This document shows, in pieces, positions 47,741-58,900 of a stretch of 64,000 nucleotides of DNA. The position numbers and the translations under genes were made by a program. Every line of letters starts with the position of its first letter. Within the stretch, counting starts at the first letter, position 1. This DNA comes from Athripsodes cinereus (Eukaryota > Arthropoda > Insecta > Trichoptera > Leptoceridae): positions 12,842,713 through 12,906,712 of the forward strand of contig OX388309.1 in assembly GCA_947579605.1 (NCBI GenBank), read 5' to 3'. The notes under the pieces are model-generated. The model ran no database searches and was not told the DNA's origin. It saw only the letters and a list, made by a program, of their open reading frames with translations.

Positions 47741-49021
47741 GATTTTTGTATTGATCATATTTCGAAATAAATTAATCTCACACTTTGGTATGAGAATTTA
47801 GGAGAAAATTTGCAATTTTTAAGCCTCGCCGCCAATTTATTACCAATTTAGTATAGAAGTTTTCATTTTTGTATAAAGATTTTAAATCCAATATAACTAG
47901 GGTTCGAGAGAATTAGCCATCATGTATGCAAATATTGAAGCATTACATATGATGTTAGTACATTTATGATAAATAACCAATACTCTAGTATTACTCGTGA
48001 GGTGCTTTTTGCATATTATGTTTATAGAAAATACGTCCCTGCTCCTGAGATGGCTCTATATAACAATAAAATGAGAATAACGGAACAAACAGCCGGTGTG
48101 CTTTGTTTGCTTGACTTTAACATTGCTGCAAACAAACTACTCAAGGCGGACTTGTCTCCCTGGTCATAAAGATAATAATTATTATTTTACAAACAAATTT
48201 GTTTTCTAAAGTGACAATGTCAATTAGTGTCAAAATATTTGTGCGGAAACATTTTAATGATTTATTATTTATCGTGTCGCTGTTCCAACGTGAAATAAAA
48301 TATTTGCAATTTTAACATCAGAATGTTTTAATGCTACTGATGAAAATATTTTACAAAATTAGCTCGGTTATTTGACACCAGCTTAGGATCAAAATAAATG
48401 TTTTTAACATTTATTTTTACTCTTGAAATAACTACCCTCACATTGTCTATGTTTTATTAAAAATAAGTACAAAATTTATGAGAAATATTCACTGGACATT
48501 TTCTAAATACTTTTGATGTGATAATGTTGCTGTCGTTGGACAACAAAAAACAGTAACGTCTCTGCTAAACAATAACCACCCACATACCTATTCCTTTTTC
48601 AAAAATCATATTGTTATGGGTATAGTATGTATTGGCATTGTTTTGGATTTGTTTTTTCTCGTTGTTTATATAAAAGATTATTTTCTTAATATCAAAATTA
48701 GAAGGAAAGAAAGGTTAGTATTTACCTAAAAGGAAGAAACTTTATAGCAATATAAAAATAACAATTTAGTTTAATCACTTATTTACAAAATCTTTGTCTG
48801 CATATTAAAAATAGGCGTCTTTCCTTATACACTGTTTCTAGTTGAGCCTATATGAAAGGGGATAAGTTCACTACCTTATCTGTAATTATTTAGATGGAAT
48901 CCCACTAATCTTTAACACTGCGGGTTAACTGACAAGCTCTCTTACGATTTTAGTTAAAAGAAGTCTTACAAACGGCAATTTTTCTCCAATTTGATAAAAA
49001 AACATGTTGTTCCGATTTTTA
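47741..49021. other. AT-rich DNA, one unrecognised 67-codon frame
   Basis: The plus-strand frame 47966-48169 is less AT-rich than its surroundings and not obviously low-complexity (AYYVYRKYVPAPEMALYN), but I recognise nothing in it. I do not call it a gene. Confidence 0.35.
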
Positions 49022-49183
49022 ATTATAACATAACATACATAGATAATTCACATAGATCGAGCTAGTCCCAAACTCAGATGAATCTTGTATTATGGGAACT
49101 AACGCAACGATACACACATATACAATGTACTAAATACATATACATGTAACACCCAGACCCAGGACAATTTGAAAAAGATCATT
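49022..49183 (-). mobile_element. SINE family B copy, 5'-truncated
   Basis: On the minus strand CCTGGGTCTGGGTGTTACAT, GTTAGTTCCCATAATACAAG, GGGACTAGCTCGATCTATG and a tail with ATGTTATGTTAT match the 3' half of 60966-61222. The tRNA-like head is missing. Confidence 0.7.
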
Positions 49184-49185
49184 TC

Positions 49186-49488
49186 ATGAGTTCTGTTGAA
49201 ACTAGTGCCCTATTTTTATTCGTTTTCTCCAGCGAAGTATTTGAATTATTGGTTTATAACCAAATGTGTTTGGCTGCTGCTGCTCAAATTCCTACAGGCC
49301 AGCGTGGTTTTCTAGCACCCGAATTCATAGTCGTTTACTTGAGTAATACTTGGCAGAGGAGCACTCCAGTAAAAGGCGATACTCAAGTAGTGGATGCATT
49401 CTATAGACAAACACTGCTCCTTTACTTCGCTAAGTTAGCGCTTGAGTCGTGGGGAAAATATTATTGTGGCGAAAAGTATTACCACTAA
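49186..49488 (+). other. Unrecognised 100-codon frame, possibly a decayed transposon ORF
   Basis: The plus-strand frame from an ATG to TAA is clearly richer in G+C than its flanks. FSSEVFELLVYNQMCLAAAA loosely resembles the piggyBac-type FF.DEV...LV.QTNLYA segment, but the rest (GQRGFLAPEFIVVYLSNTW) does not, and no DDD catalytic region follows. It could equally be part of an unknown element or chance. Low confidence. Confidence 0.25.
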
Positions 49489-50324
49489 ACAAAATCTATT
49501 TTTAATTATGTTTTAAAACATAAATTCAAGTTCAATATTCAATAATTTTATTCAAATTGCTATTAAAGGTTTGGTCAGGAGAAAAACAAGAAACGGAAAC
49601 GAAAACAAGGAAGATATATCTTAAAAAGGGCTGGTTGGAAAAATGCAGCTCTGTGATCAAATGCAGGATCGCGTAGATCTCGAAAATTAACACTTGCTGA
49701 CCAAACTGAACAGGAGAGTACGTATTTATTGTTTAATAAGTTTTGAATGTCATTGTAAAAACGATGCGTATTTCTTATTCATATTATGAGCCAATATGCA
49801 TTATTTTATCAATAAGAACTTCTCCATAAAAATGTTTGCTGATATTTTGATTCATGTTAATTAGCAGCACAGTCAAAGCAGAATTAATTTATTTTCTCCC
49901 AAAAATATTTATTCCAAAAATAAATACACACAATATGGTTATAATAGTAGTACAAACAGAATAATTGGCCTATAATAATGAGTTCATTCACGTAGAAAAC
50001 CATTGTCACACACGAATGACGATGTGTGGGAAAACCCACACACAATCCTACGTTCTAATAACAAAATCAATGCGAGCAATTTTCTGCAATAATTTGTGAC
50101 ATAAATTACTCTACTTGTATTGAAAAATATCACTGCTACATAGTAGGTAGGTACAATATTTACAGATCACAAAACACCAACAATTTTTATTATTTACATA
50201 TAATAAAATAATTCAGAATAATTTCACATTTTTTTCAAGCAGGAAAATATTCTTTCGCGTAAGAATTGTTTCCTTTTTTATCTCACACATTTAATAACTG
50301 ATAATTCCCTCTATAATAGCGATA
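49489..50324. other. AT-rich DNA without a recognisable gene
   Basis: No supported feature. Confidence 0.4.
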
Positions 50325-52512
50325 AGCCATAGAACATTCTGCATTCTGTCTCCCAACCAGTTTGGATTCACTCAGGGAAGAAATACGGAGGACGCAATTA
50401 CTACTCTAACAGAATATGTATCAGGTAATTTAGACAAGGGCAGGAAATGTATTGGTATATTTTTAGACCTGGCAAAGGCTTTCGATACCGTGTCGCACAC
50501 AATCCTACTCAAGAAACTCGAGCAAATGGGTGTCAGAGGTCTATCTCAGAGGTGGTTTACTTCTTATTTGGCGAGACGGAGACAGTCGGTTCGTGTTGGA
50601 GAGTGGAAGAGTGGCGGTCGCCCCTGTGGAGCCTATGGAGTTCCTCAGGGTAGCATACTGGGGCCTCTTCTGTTTTTGGTATACATAAACGATTTTTGCG
50701 AAAAAAAACTTTTAGGGGGTAAAGTTATCACATTTGCGGACGACACTGTCCTTTTGTTTGAAGGTAAAGATTGGTGTACCGTTTCCCAGCTCGCTCAACG
50801 GGGTTTTGACGAAGCAAGCTCGTGGTTGAATGAGAATCTATTGACTCTGAATACGGAGAAAACTAAAGTGGTTTGTTTTCATATAAGCGCACGGTCACTC
50901 CCGCCCAGCGATGTTGAGATTCATGTACACTCAGATTATGGAAGTTCAACTCAAAAAATAGAACTCGTGCAGAATGTTAAGTATCTTGGTGTACAGATCG
51001 ATTCGAATTTGAGCTGGAAAGCTCACGCTTGCATTCTAAATACACGAGTAAGAAAACTCATATACTTGTTCAGGCGACTTAGAGAGATCCTAGATTTCCC
51101 ATTGTTGCGCTCGGTGTACTATGCGCTGTGCTACTCCATTGTGAATTATGCAATTTTGAGTTGGGGGGGTGCGGCCGCAAGTGTGTTGAGTTCGTTGACC
51201 AGGGCACACAGAATAGTGTTAAAGGTGATGTGTGGACATCCCTACATCTATCCAACGGGGGATTTACTGAGGGAGTGTCATGCCTTGGACGTGAGACAGA
51301 TTTATATTTTAAGGTTAGCTGAATATCACCATGGAACAGCACCTGCGATTCCGTCTGCTACGCACCTGCATTTCACCAGACAGGTTTCTGATCAGAGACA
51401 TTCTCAAGTGGAGACAAATACAACCTTCCGCCAGCGATTCCATACTGTATTGGCTCCGAAGGTGTATAACTCACTTAAGTTAGAGTGGAGACTCTTGCGG
51501 GGTGACGGCGCATTTAGGGGTGTGATTAAGAGGCATCTTGTTGATATTGGGGTGGATGAGTCGGAGGCCTTACTGAGGTTTTTGGTGTGATGGGGTGAGT
51601 GTTGTTGTTGTTGCTTTTTTATTGATGTTCTTAGATTTCTTGGATTGAGAACTTGTTCAGTTACACATTCGCTCACTCTCGTATTTGCCCGCGAACTCAC
51701 TCATTGTCATACATAGCTTTTTACCTGAACTAATAAACTAACACACTGTTGAATCAGCCGCTAACCTATTGACTCGCTCATTCACTGGCTTTTGCTGGCA
51801 TTCAGGGCTCATTGCGAAGCCCAGTGCACTGGCGTGAACATTGGAAAACTCACCATCTCATTATTGAAGACTTATATACTGACGTTCATGACAATTATTA
51901 CTAACCCAACTAACACAGCCAATAATGACTCATTCGCAGACAGATTTCACTCATTGACATTACTAGATTATTCTCTGACCCATTTTTGTATTGTAGTGTG
52001 TGTTTATTTTTGTAATTGACCGTATTGTGGAGACATGTTTGTAAATAATTGATTTTGTTTGACTAGATGTTTTTTATTAATTAATTGTAAGGTTTTAGCT
52101 TTCTTTTTTTATTTTTGCTAACTTCAAAAGCTCTATTGTTTTGTATCTCATTTGTATTTCTGCCACAACACAGCCCTTTGGCTAGTGTGGAAGACATTTT
52201 TTGTGATTGTATTAAGTATGTTTTTTATTTTATTTTATTTTATTTTATTTTCACAATATTTAGAATCAAACAGTCGTTACACAATATGTTGACAATTAAT
52301 ATATTTGACATGTAGACCAGCGAAGATTCCACTCTTACCAGAAATGTTTCAATCTTGAGGAAAAAAAAGTAAAAGTTAAAATGCTCCAAAAAAGTCAAAG
52401 TAAATTTAAATTTAAAAACAACGATAATACAATACTTAAATATGTTCAACTGTGTTATAATGAAAATGTAAAGACGATATTATTATTTGAATAAAATTAT
52501 TATTATTATTAT
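50325..52512 (+). mobile_element. 5'-truncated Jockey/CR1-like LINE with ~900-bp 3' UTR and ATT tail
   Basis: A plus-strand LINE beginning inside the RT domain at about 50325-50345 and ending in (ATT)n at 52494-52512. After the ORF stop at 51590 there is a long 3' region with TTG repeats (51601-51615), TCACTC-rich sequence and a TTTTA repeat (52225-52250). The clean frame and simple tail suggest a moderately recent insertion. I could not identify a convincing target duplication, so the 5' boundary is approximate. Confidence 0.78.
50343..51590 (+). pseudogene. Truncated LINE reverse transcriptase, frame intact (~415 codons)
   Basis: Open without a stop from ILSPNQFGFTQGRNTEDAIT (50349 onward); the first ATG (50490) is not a real start because the fragment begins mid-protein. 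RT motifs in order: FLDLAKAFDTVSH (catalytic Asp), YGVPQGSILGPLLFLVYIND, ITFADDTVLLFEG (the FADD box), WLNENLLTLNTEKTK, VKYLGVQIDSNLSWKAH, YALCYSIVNYAILSWGG, and TTFRQRFHTVLAPKVYNSL near the end. Endonuclease, ORF1 and the RT N-terminal part are absent, so it cannot retrotranspose alone. The relic at 61258-62450 is a diverged copy of the same family. Confidence 0.88.
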
Positions 52513-54225
52513 TATTCATTTAAGGACTAGAAATAAAAGACTCTTCCTAGTTCTTTTTTTATTGTTCAGAAATGATGTGACAGCGATTGAACGATTTTTT
52601 TAATTCCCAAAGATGGTTAGCTACTAAATAATATAAAAAAAATCACATCTATTTGATAAGTAACACAACTTTAATATAGACATTGTTGGTAATTATTACT
52701 ATTACTATCAATCTTATGATTGTTAATCAATATTTATTAAAAAAATATATATAAACGTTGTTAGTAGGTTTCTATTAACAAACAGAAATGAAAGTATTTT
52801 TGGTAATTATTACGGTACTTTTAATACATACATTTAATTACCCACATATTAATTCGGCAACTGTTCAACGCTAATGGGTGTTTATCACACAATTGCAAAA
52901 TGTTATCGTTCCTCACTGACGCAATGGTAACACTGTTATACGATTCCATTTACTATATCGAAAACCAACATAATATTATTATGTAAGCGGATTTCTGAAT
53001 ACAAAACACAATATGTATCTACTTTAGACTATTATCATTATGATACATATCTTCTAATTGATATCCTATCAAAGCTCATTCATCAGCTAATGTACGTCGT
53101 ACCTACACTGTGATAATATTATAATGTTAATGTGTTAATACTACAGCAATAATTATGTCAAAACATTTATATTACCTGCCCACGAAGTAGAATATGGGTG
53201 ATATCATAGTACGAGTAATTCTATTTATAGTGCGTACCTACAGCTAAACTGGTGATTTTTAAAATTTATTACCTTTTTTATTATTATCTTATTATATGTC
53301 CTCATTTCATCAATTTTAAATGATGTGGATGTACAATAGAAATATTAATACCTATCTTTAAAATATGAGTCGTATACAAAATTAAATCAGTCAGAAAATG
53401 AATATCAGTCTTCATATTATATTGCTGATACTTCATAAAAAAACTGATCTTTTGTCTTTGCAAGTGGGTATTTCTTTCATTATATTATGTTTTTTACTAA
53501 TAAAGAAAGTCAAAGTTTCAGCTAAGCTTAGAAAAAAGATAAAAAATCATATTACCAGACTACTAATAGTATTAATTTTTGAAAAATGTTTTAATCTGGT
53601 TCAGATTAAAGTACGACTAGTAAGTTCACGTATTTGAAAAGTTAAAGTTATAGATAACCGTAGTTTTTATTAGATAAAGATAACTTACTAGATATCTAGC
53701 AATTCCCTTTAATTTAATATTTCTCAACAAGTACTTGACGTACTACAAGGTCTGTTTTTCCTGTTGAACTTTTTTGTTATTTTACTTCTGCAATAATTTC
53801 GCTGCCGGACTTTAGCGTGATTTCCATAAACTTCTCCGTATTATGTTGGTATTACGGTAATGTCCTATATTATAATACATATAAATGTTTTCAACACGTA
53901 GTCGTATGCGGCGTAATATTATTTAAAGTATTATTATATCAGACCCAAGCGATGATGATAATGGCACTACTTGATGATTTATTAAGATTGTGCTTGCACC
54001 GTTTAACAGTTTTCATATTTCTCTCAAAGACGTAGTAGAAACTTATGGTAACCGACGGTGGTAGGTATCCGTAATGAACGATTTTAACTATCGCACTTAA
54101 GATATCTGTTCTTTATTTTCTTTTAAATAATATAAAACTAACGTTTGGAAATTTTTGATTACCACAATAGTCCAATGTAAACAATAGTGTGTCGATGAAA
54201 AAGCTCCTGAATTTATATATGTACG
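52513..54225. other. AT-rich DNA without a recognisable gene
   Basis: Frames here (for example 53398-53637) are low-complexity with no motif. This is the pre-insertion flank of the I-like LINE. Confidence 0.4.
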
Positions 54226-54238
54226 TACAATAACTTGA
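54226..54238. repeat. 5' target-site duplication of the I-like LINE
   Basis: TACAATAACTTGA, identical to 60099-60111. Confidence 0.95.
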
Positions 54239-54479
54239 AGTTCTGTTTTGGATTTTGTGAAGTGTACACGTGCATTCTGTTTGTATCGCTGCACCGCTGG
54301 ATCCAGATAAGAGTTTTTGTAACAATATTAATTATTGAAAAAAATAATTTAATTATTCATTAAGTTTTTTCAAGGTTTTTCAATTCTAGTTTAATTTTTT
54401 CTTTATTTTATTAGTTTTAGTTCAACATTCTGGTAAGTTTTTTTTTATATATTATTGGTTAATTCTATTGTATCTCTAA
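54239..54479 (+). promoter_or_regulatory. LINE 5' UTR with candidate internal promoter (DPE-like)
   Basis: Taking the base after the target duplication as +1, ACACGTG lies at +28 to +34 (54266-54272). The arthropod downstream promoter element has consensus RGWYVT(G) at that position; six of seven bases fit, with the second differing. I-factor and Jockey elements are known to use such internal promoters. There is no TATA box. The rest of the leader is T-rich. The promoter assignment is inference from position and match. Confidence 0.5.
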
Positions 54480-55946
54480 ATGGATGTCGATAAACCTCCA
54501 ATTCCTCCAATTCCCCCCGATCCTCCAGATGTCAAAAAACGCAAAAGAAGTAATCTGGAGAGTTCTGATCTCTCTGTACCTTCCAACCTACCAACAACCT
54601 CTCAAACTTCTATAGATGATAATATACATCTAAATAATAATACTTCTTCTTCTAACACTCCTATTGTAATCACTTCTTCTTCTACTACTCCTTTAGCTGC
54701 AGTTCGTAATCACTTTTACTCTGAAAAGTCTCGCGGTCCATTTATCGTTCACGTTCAACATACCGACTCGAAACCTATTCATCCTATGGATTTTGGTCGG
54801 TTTATCTTCTCGAAGAATGTTAAAAATGTGGTTAACGGATCAATTAAGGCAGAGGGGAGATTCAAAATATCAATAGAATTTGTAAGCGGAGTAGCTGCCA
54901 ACAATTTTATCAAGAACATTTTTATTAACTCTAACTCTCTATACAAGGCTTACATACCCACTTTTAACGTCTCTCGCATGGGGTTAATAAGAAGGATATC
55001 CACAAATGTGACGGATGAGGAAATTATTGCTTCATTGCGCCATTCGAATCAAAACATTGGAGACGTCCTAAAAATAAGACGTTTAAATTACAAGGATAAA
55101 TTCTCGGAAACGCCGTCATGGAAACCATCCAATACCATTGTAATAACGTTTGAAGGTCAGGTTTTGCCGAACAAAGTTTATATTTTCTACAACTCATTCA
55201 CAGTGGAAAAATATTTTTATCCGACTATCCAGTGCTTCCAATGTCTTAAATTTGGACATTCGAAGGTAGCATGTAGATCAGCGGTCAAATGTTATAACTG
55301 TGGAGGAAACCACTCGTCAGAAAGTTGTTCAGCACAAATAGTTAAATGTTATAACTGTAAAGGTGAACATAAAGCCATAAGTTCTATTTGCCCTGAGCTT
55401 ACGCGCCAGAAAGCTATAAAATATGCTATGGCATCCGAAAATATCTCCTTTTTCCAAGCCTCCAAGTTGATCCCACCTAGTGGTAAATCAAGTTATGCTG
55501 AAGTTACTGCCAAACCAGTAACGTCATCTCCCCTTCCTCCTCCATCTAGCTCATTAGCTCCCACAAACGTGGTAACTTCCAAAAGTACATTAACTTCACA
55601 CACAAGGGGTAAGTTCAGGTATAGAACTCCCATTAGTACTGGGTACAGCAAAGATGATCATAATAATCTACTTTTCTATCCTAACGGTACATCATGTACA
55701 ATGGCCTCCAACGGATGTGCTTATCCTCCTGAACCAGAATCCAATATTCAACAAGAAACAGTTTACATAAATGATAACCTCCGTAAAAACCTTGCCAATG
55801 ACAATAATAACTTCTTGAAAGTAATGATCACGATGCTTATAGAACTTCTTTCTTCTAAAAATTCCCAACCGTACAACGCAGCTTCTTTAATTACTTCCCT
55901 TCAATCCTTCGTAGCTGGAGATGGCTCCACAACTCCAGAGAACTAA
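54480..55946 (+). CDS. LINE ORF1: nucleic-acid-binding Gag-like protein with three zinc knuckles
   Basis: A 488-residue ORF1 protein, expected to bind the element's RNA and form the RNP delivered to target DNA. Residues 1-70 are a low-complexity Pro/Ser/Thr/Asn-rich head (PPIPPIPPDPP, then KKRKR, a possible nuclear localisation signal). A middle domain (about 85-245) containing RGPFIVHVQHTD and RMGLIRRISTNVTDEEI resembles the RRM-like region of I/Jockey ORF1 proteins. It is followed by three CCHC knuckles: C252-x2-C255-x4-H260-x4-C265, C271-x2-C274-x3-H278-x4-C283 and C290-x2-C293-x3-H297-x6-C304. The third has longer spacing than the canonical CX2CX4HX4C. A Pro/Ser linker and a C-terminal tail of about 180 residues follow. 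The ATG at 54480 is the first in the frame after a T-rich leader. Its last 26 nt overlap ORF2. No stop or frameshift. Confidence 0.92.
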   Translation: MDVDKPPIPPIPPDPPDVKKRKRSNLESSDLSVPSNLPTTSQTSIDDNIHLNNNTSSSNTPIVITSSSTTPLAAVRNHFYSEKSRGPFIVHVQHTDSKPIHPMDFGRFIFSKNVKNVVNGSIKAEGRFKISIEFVSGVAANNFIKNIFINSNSLYKAYIPTFNVSRMGLIRRISTNVTDEEIIASLRHSNQNIGDVLKIRRLNYKDKFSETPSWKPSNTIVITFEGQVLPNKVYIFYNSFTVEKYFYPTIQCFQCLKFGHSKVACRSAVKCYNCGGNHSSESCSAQIVKCYNCKGEHKAISSICPELTRQKAIKYAMASENISFFQASKLIPPSGKSSYAEVTAKPVTSSPLPPPSSSLAPTNVVTSKSTLTSHTRGKFRYRTPISTGYSKDDHNNLLFYPNGTSCTMASNGCAYPPEPESNIQQETVYINDNLRKNLANDNNNFLKVMITMLIELLSSKNSQPYNAASLITSLQSFVAGDGSTTPEN

Positions 55947-58900
55947 TGACATTACCATTCTCCAATGGAACAGCCGTAGTGCTGTTTCAAACAGATCAGA
56001 AATAATTCAGTTATTAAATACTCACAAGATTAAAATAGCCGCGATCTCTGAAACATGGTTTCCTCCAATGTCCCAGTTTGTTGTTCCCGGATACTCGATT
56101 GTCAGGGATGACAGATGTGATGGCAAAGGGGGTGCTGCCATTTTTATTCACTCCAGTATTCCATTCACACAAATTTCTCTTCCGTACATCCAATCAATGC
56201 AGATTGTCGCTGTAATAATTTGTGACATCACCTATGTATCCGTTTACATCCCACCAAGAAAAATATTTGACCTTACTTACTGGAATAACATAACCTCCAA
56301 ATTCTCCAAATCGTTTGTTATATTGGGAGATTGCAATGCACATTCGACTTCGTGGGGATGCGCATATACAGATATATCAGGCAGAAATGTTCTTGATTAT
56401 GCCGATAATTATGGATTATGTATACTGAATGATGGCCAACCAACTAGGTTCTGCTCTCCGGATCAACGCCCAAACGCCGTGGATATATCTCTATGTACGG
56501 CAGATCTGGCCCCCTTATTTATTTGGAGTATTATGAGTGACCCACATTCAAGTGATCATTTTCCGATTCTTTTACGCTTGCAGAAAATTGCCAAAATAAG
56601 TCAAATATCACGTTCTCCTCGTGGTTTCAATACTAAAAAAGCCAAATGGGAGGAGTTTAAGTCTTTGCTTTCTATTAATACCGCTCAATGTAAAGAAGCC
56701 TTAGGTGAATCCGATATTTCTCAGAAGGCGGAAGCAATTAAACAAATAACTCTCTCTGCTGCCAATATTTCTATTCCGAAATGCCATTCTAACCACAAAA
56801 AACCTTCAAATCCACCTTGGTGGGACGACGAGTGTTCCACAGCAGTTCTTGAACGTCGAATTGCAATACGATCATTTAAAAGGGACATGTCTTTTAGTAA
56901 CTTTCTTATAGCAAAACAGGCCCAGGCCGCGGCTAAAAGATTACTTAAAAGGAAAAAAAGACAAGGTTGGAAAAATTACTGCACGTCATTATCTCCAGAA
57001 ACGCCGTTGACTGAGGTGTGGAAGGCCATTAAACGCTTTCGTGGGGCGTTAGGGTCTAACAAATCCCATTCATCCTCTGGTGAATGGATATATGAATTTA
57101 CTGACAAATTAGCGCCTCCTTACGCTCCACAGATCTCAGAGCTTGCCACCCCCCATTCTTCAAAGCTGAATGTGTACTCCGAAATATCTCACCCATTCTC
57201 ATTAAATGAACTTAAATCAGCTATTGATTCAACAGGGGACTCAGCTCCGGGAGAAGATCTCATTCCATATTCTTTTATTAAGAAGTTTCCTGAAACTCTC
57301 CTTATACATTTACTCAATCTTTATAATGCCATTCTCTCCACTGGAGATGTGCCTGCACAATGGAAGAGACAAATTGTAATCCCAATTCCTAAGCCTGGCA
57401 AAGAGGCTGATTTAAGTAGCTCATATCGCCCTATTGCTCTGTCGTCATGTTTTCTAAAAATTCTAGAGAGGATGATAAAAATCCGACTAGAATGGTTTAC
57501 AGAGAGCAAGTCTACCCTACCTCCCTGGCAGTTCGGATTTAGAAAAGGTAAATCAACCCTTGATAGTTTAAGTGTAATTACAACAGATATTCGTATGGCA
57601 TTCGCCAAAAAATCTAATATTGCTGCGGCCTTTCTGGACATAAACAGTGCATATGATAACGTACTTCTTCCACTGGTAAAATCTAAATTACTAAGAATGG
57701 GAATCCCTTCCAATTTGTCCTTCTTGATTTTCAATATAATGTCCGAACGTCAAATCCTGTTGGAATCTCCTCAGGGAATGATAGAGAGAAACGTCTATAA
57801 AGGACTTCCGCAGGGTAGCGTGCTAAGTCCAATCTTATTTAATATTTATACTGCTGACTTACAATCATTTCTACCAAACTCCTGTTCCATTCTTCAATAT
57901 GCAGATGACTTTGTCGTGTATTCTTCAGACATCTCTATTCCCACTGCAGTAGCTAGGCTTCAGGAAGGCTTGAATACAATGAATACATGGCTCAAGGAAA
58001 ATGGCATGAGCTTGTCCCCATCGAAAAGTCAAGTAGTGATCTTCTCAAAAAAACACAGGATCCCTAACGTATCTATCCATCTGGACAATACATTGATTCC
58101 TGCGAGCGAATATGTAAAGTTTTTGGGAGTTATTTTTCATAGAAAGCTTAATTGGAACATGTACGTGGAGCACATTGTAACGAAATGCGAAAAGGGAATA
58201 AATGTCCTTAGAGCCATTTCCAGAGTCTGGTGGGGTTCACATCCCATTACCATGAAAACCCTTTATATTTCTCTGGTGCGCAGTCACTTGGATTATGGTT
58301 GCCAAATTCTTGATCCTCTACCAAGATACCTCGAGTTGAAACTGCAAATAATCCAATCCAAATGTCTGCGTATGATTTTAGGGGCGATGAAGTCCTCGCC
58401 CATTGATACATTGCAGGTAGAATGCGCAGAAATGCCTTTGAATTTGCGAAGAAAATCATTGACCTTCAAATTTTTATTAAAAAGGTACAATAATTCCTCA
58501 CACCCACTATGGAACGGACTCACTGCTCTCATGGAAATACAGTCCTCTCATGTAGCCCTACGGGCCAAGCCTATTTCAAATATGTGTTTCACTTTACAGG
58601 AGATCAATTCCCTCAATATTACTAGAAATGATTTTCACATTCAGATGTACTCAATTCCGTTTGAAACGATAGCTTATCAACCAGTAATTTGTACAACAAT
58701 AGATATTGATCGCTCGACCACTGAGAATTACGGTGAGTCCATAGTTCACAATTTGTTTATGTCCGAAATTTCCCGTAGATGGCCAGACTCCGTATCGGTA
58801 TTTACAGATGGGTCTAAATATCCTCAGATTGGTTGTGGAGCAGCTTTCTATATACCTGATCTAAAAATCGAGTCCAAATTTCGCCTTCCCAAAAATTCTT

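Noticed and set aside
57321..57734. 137-codon minus-strand frame inside ORF2
   Set aside because: It is antisense to the reverse transcriptase coding sequence and has no motif of its own.
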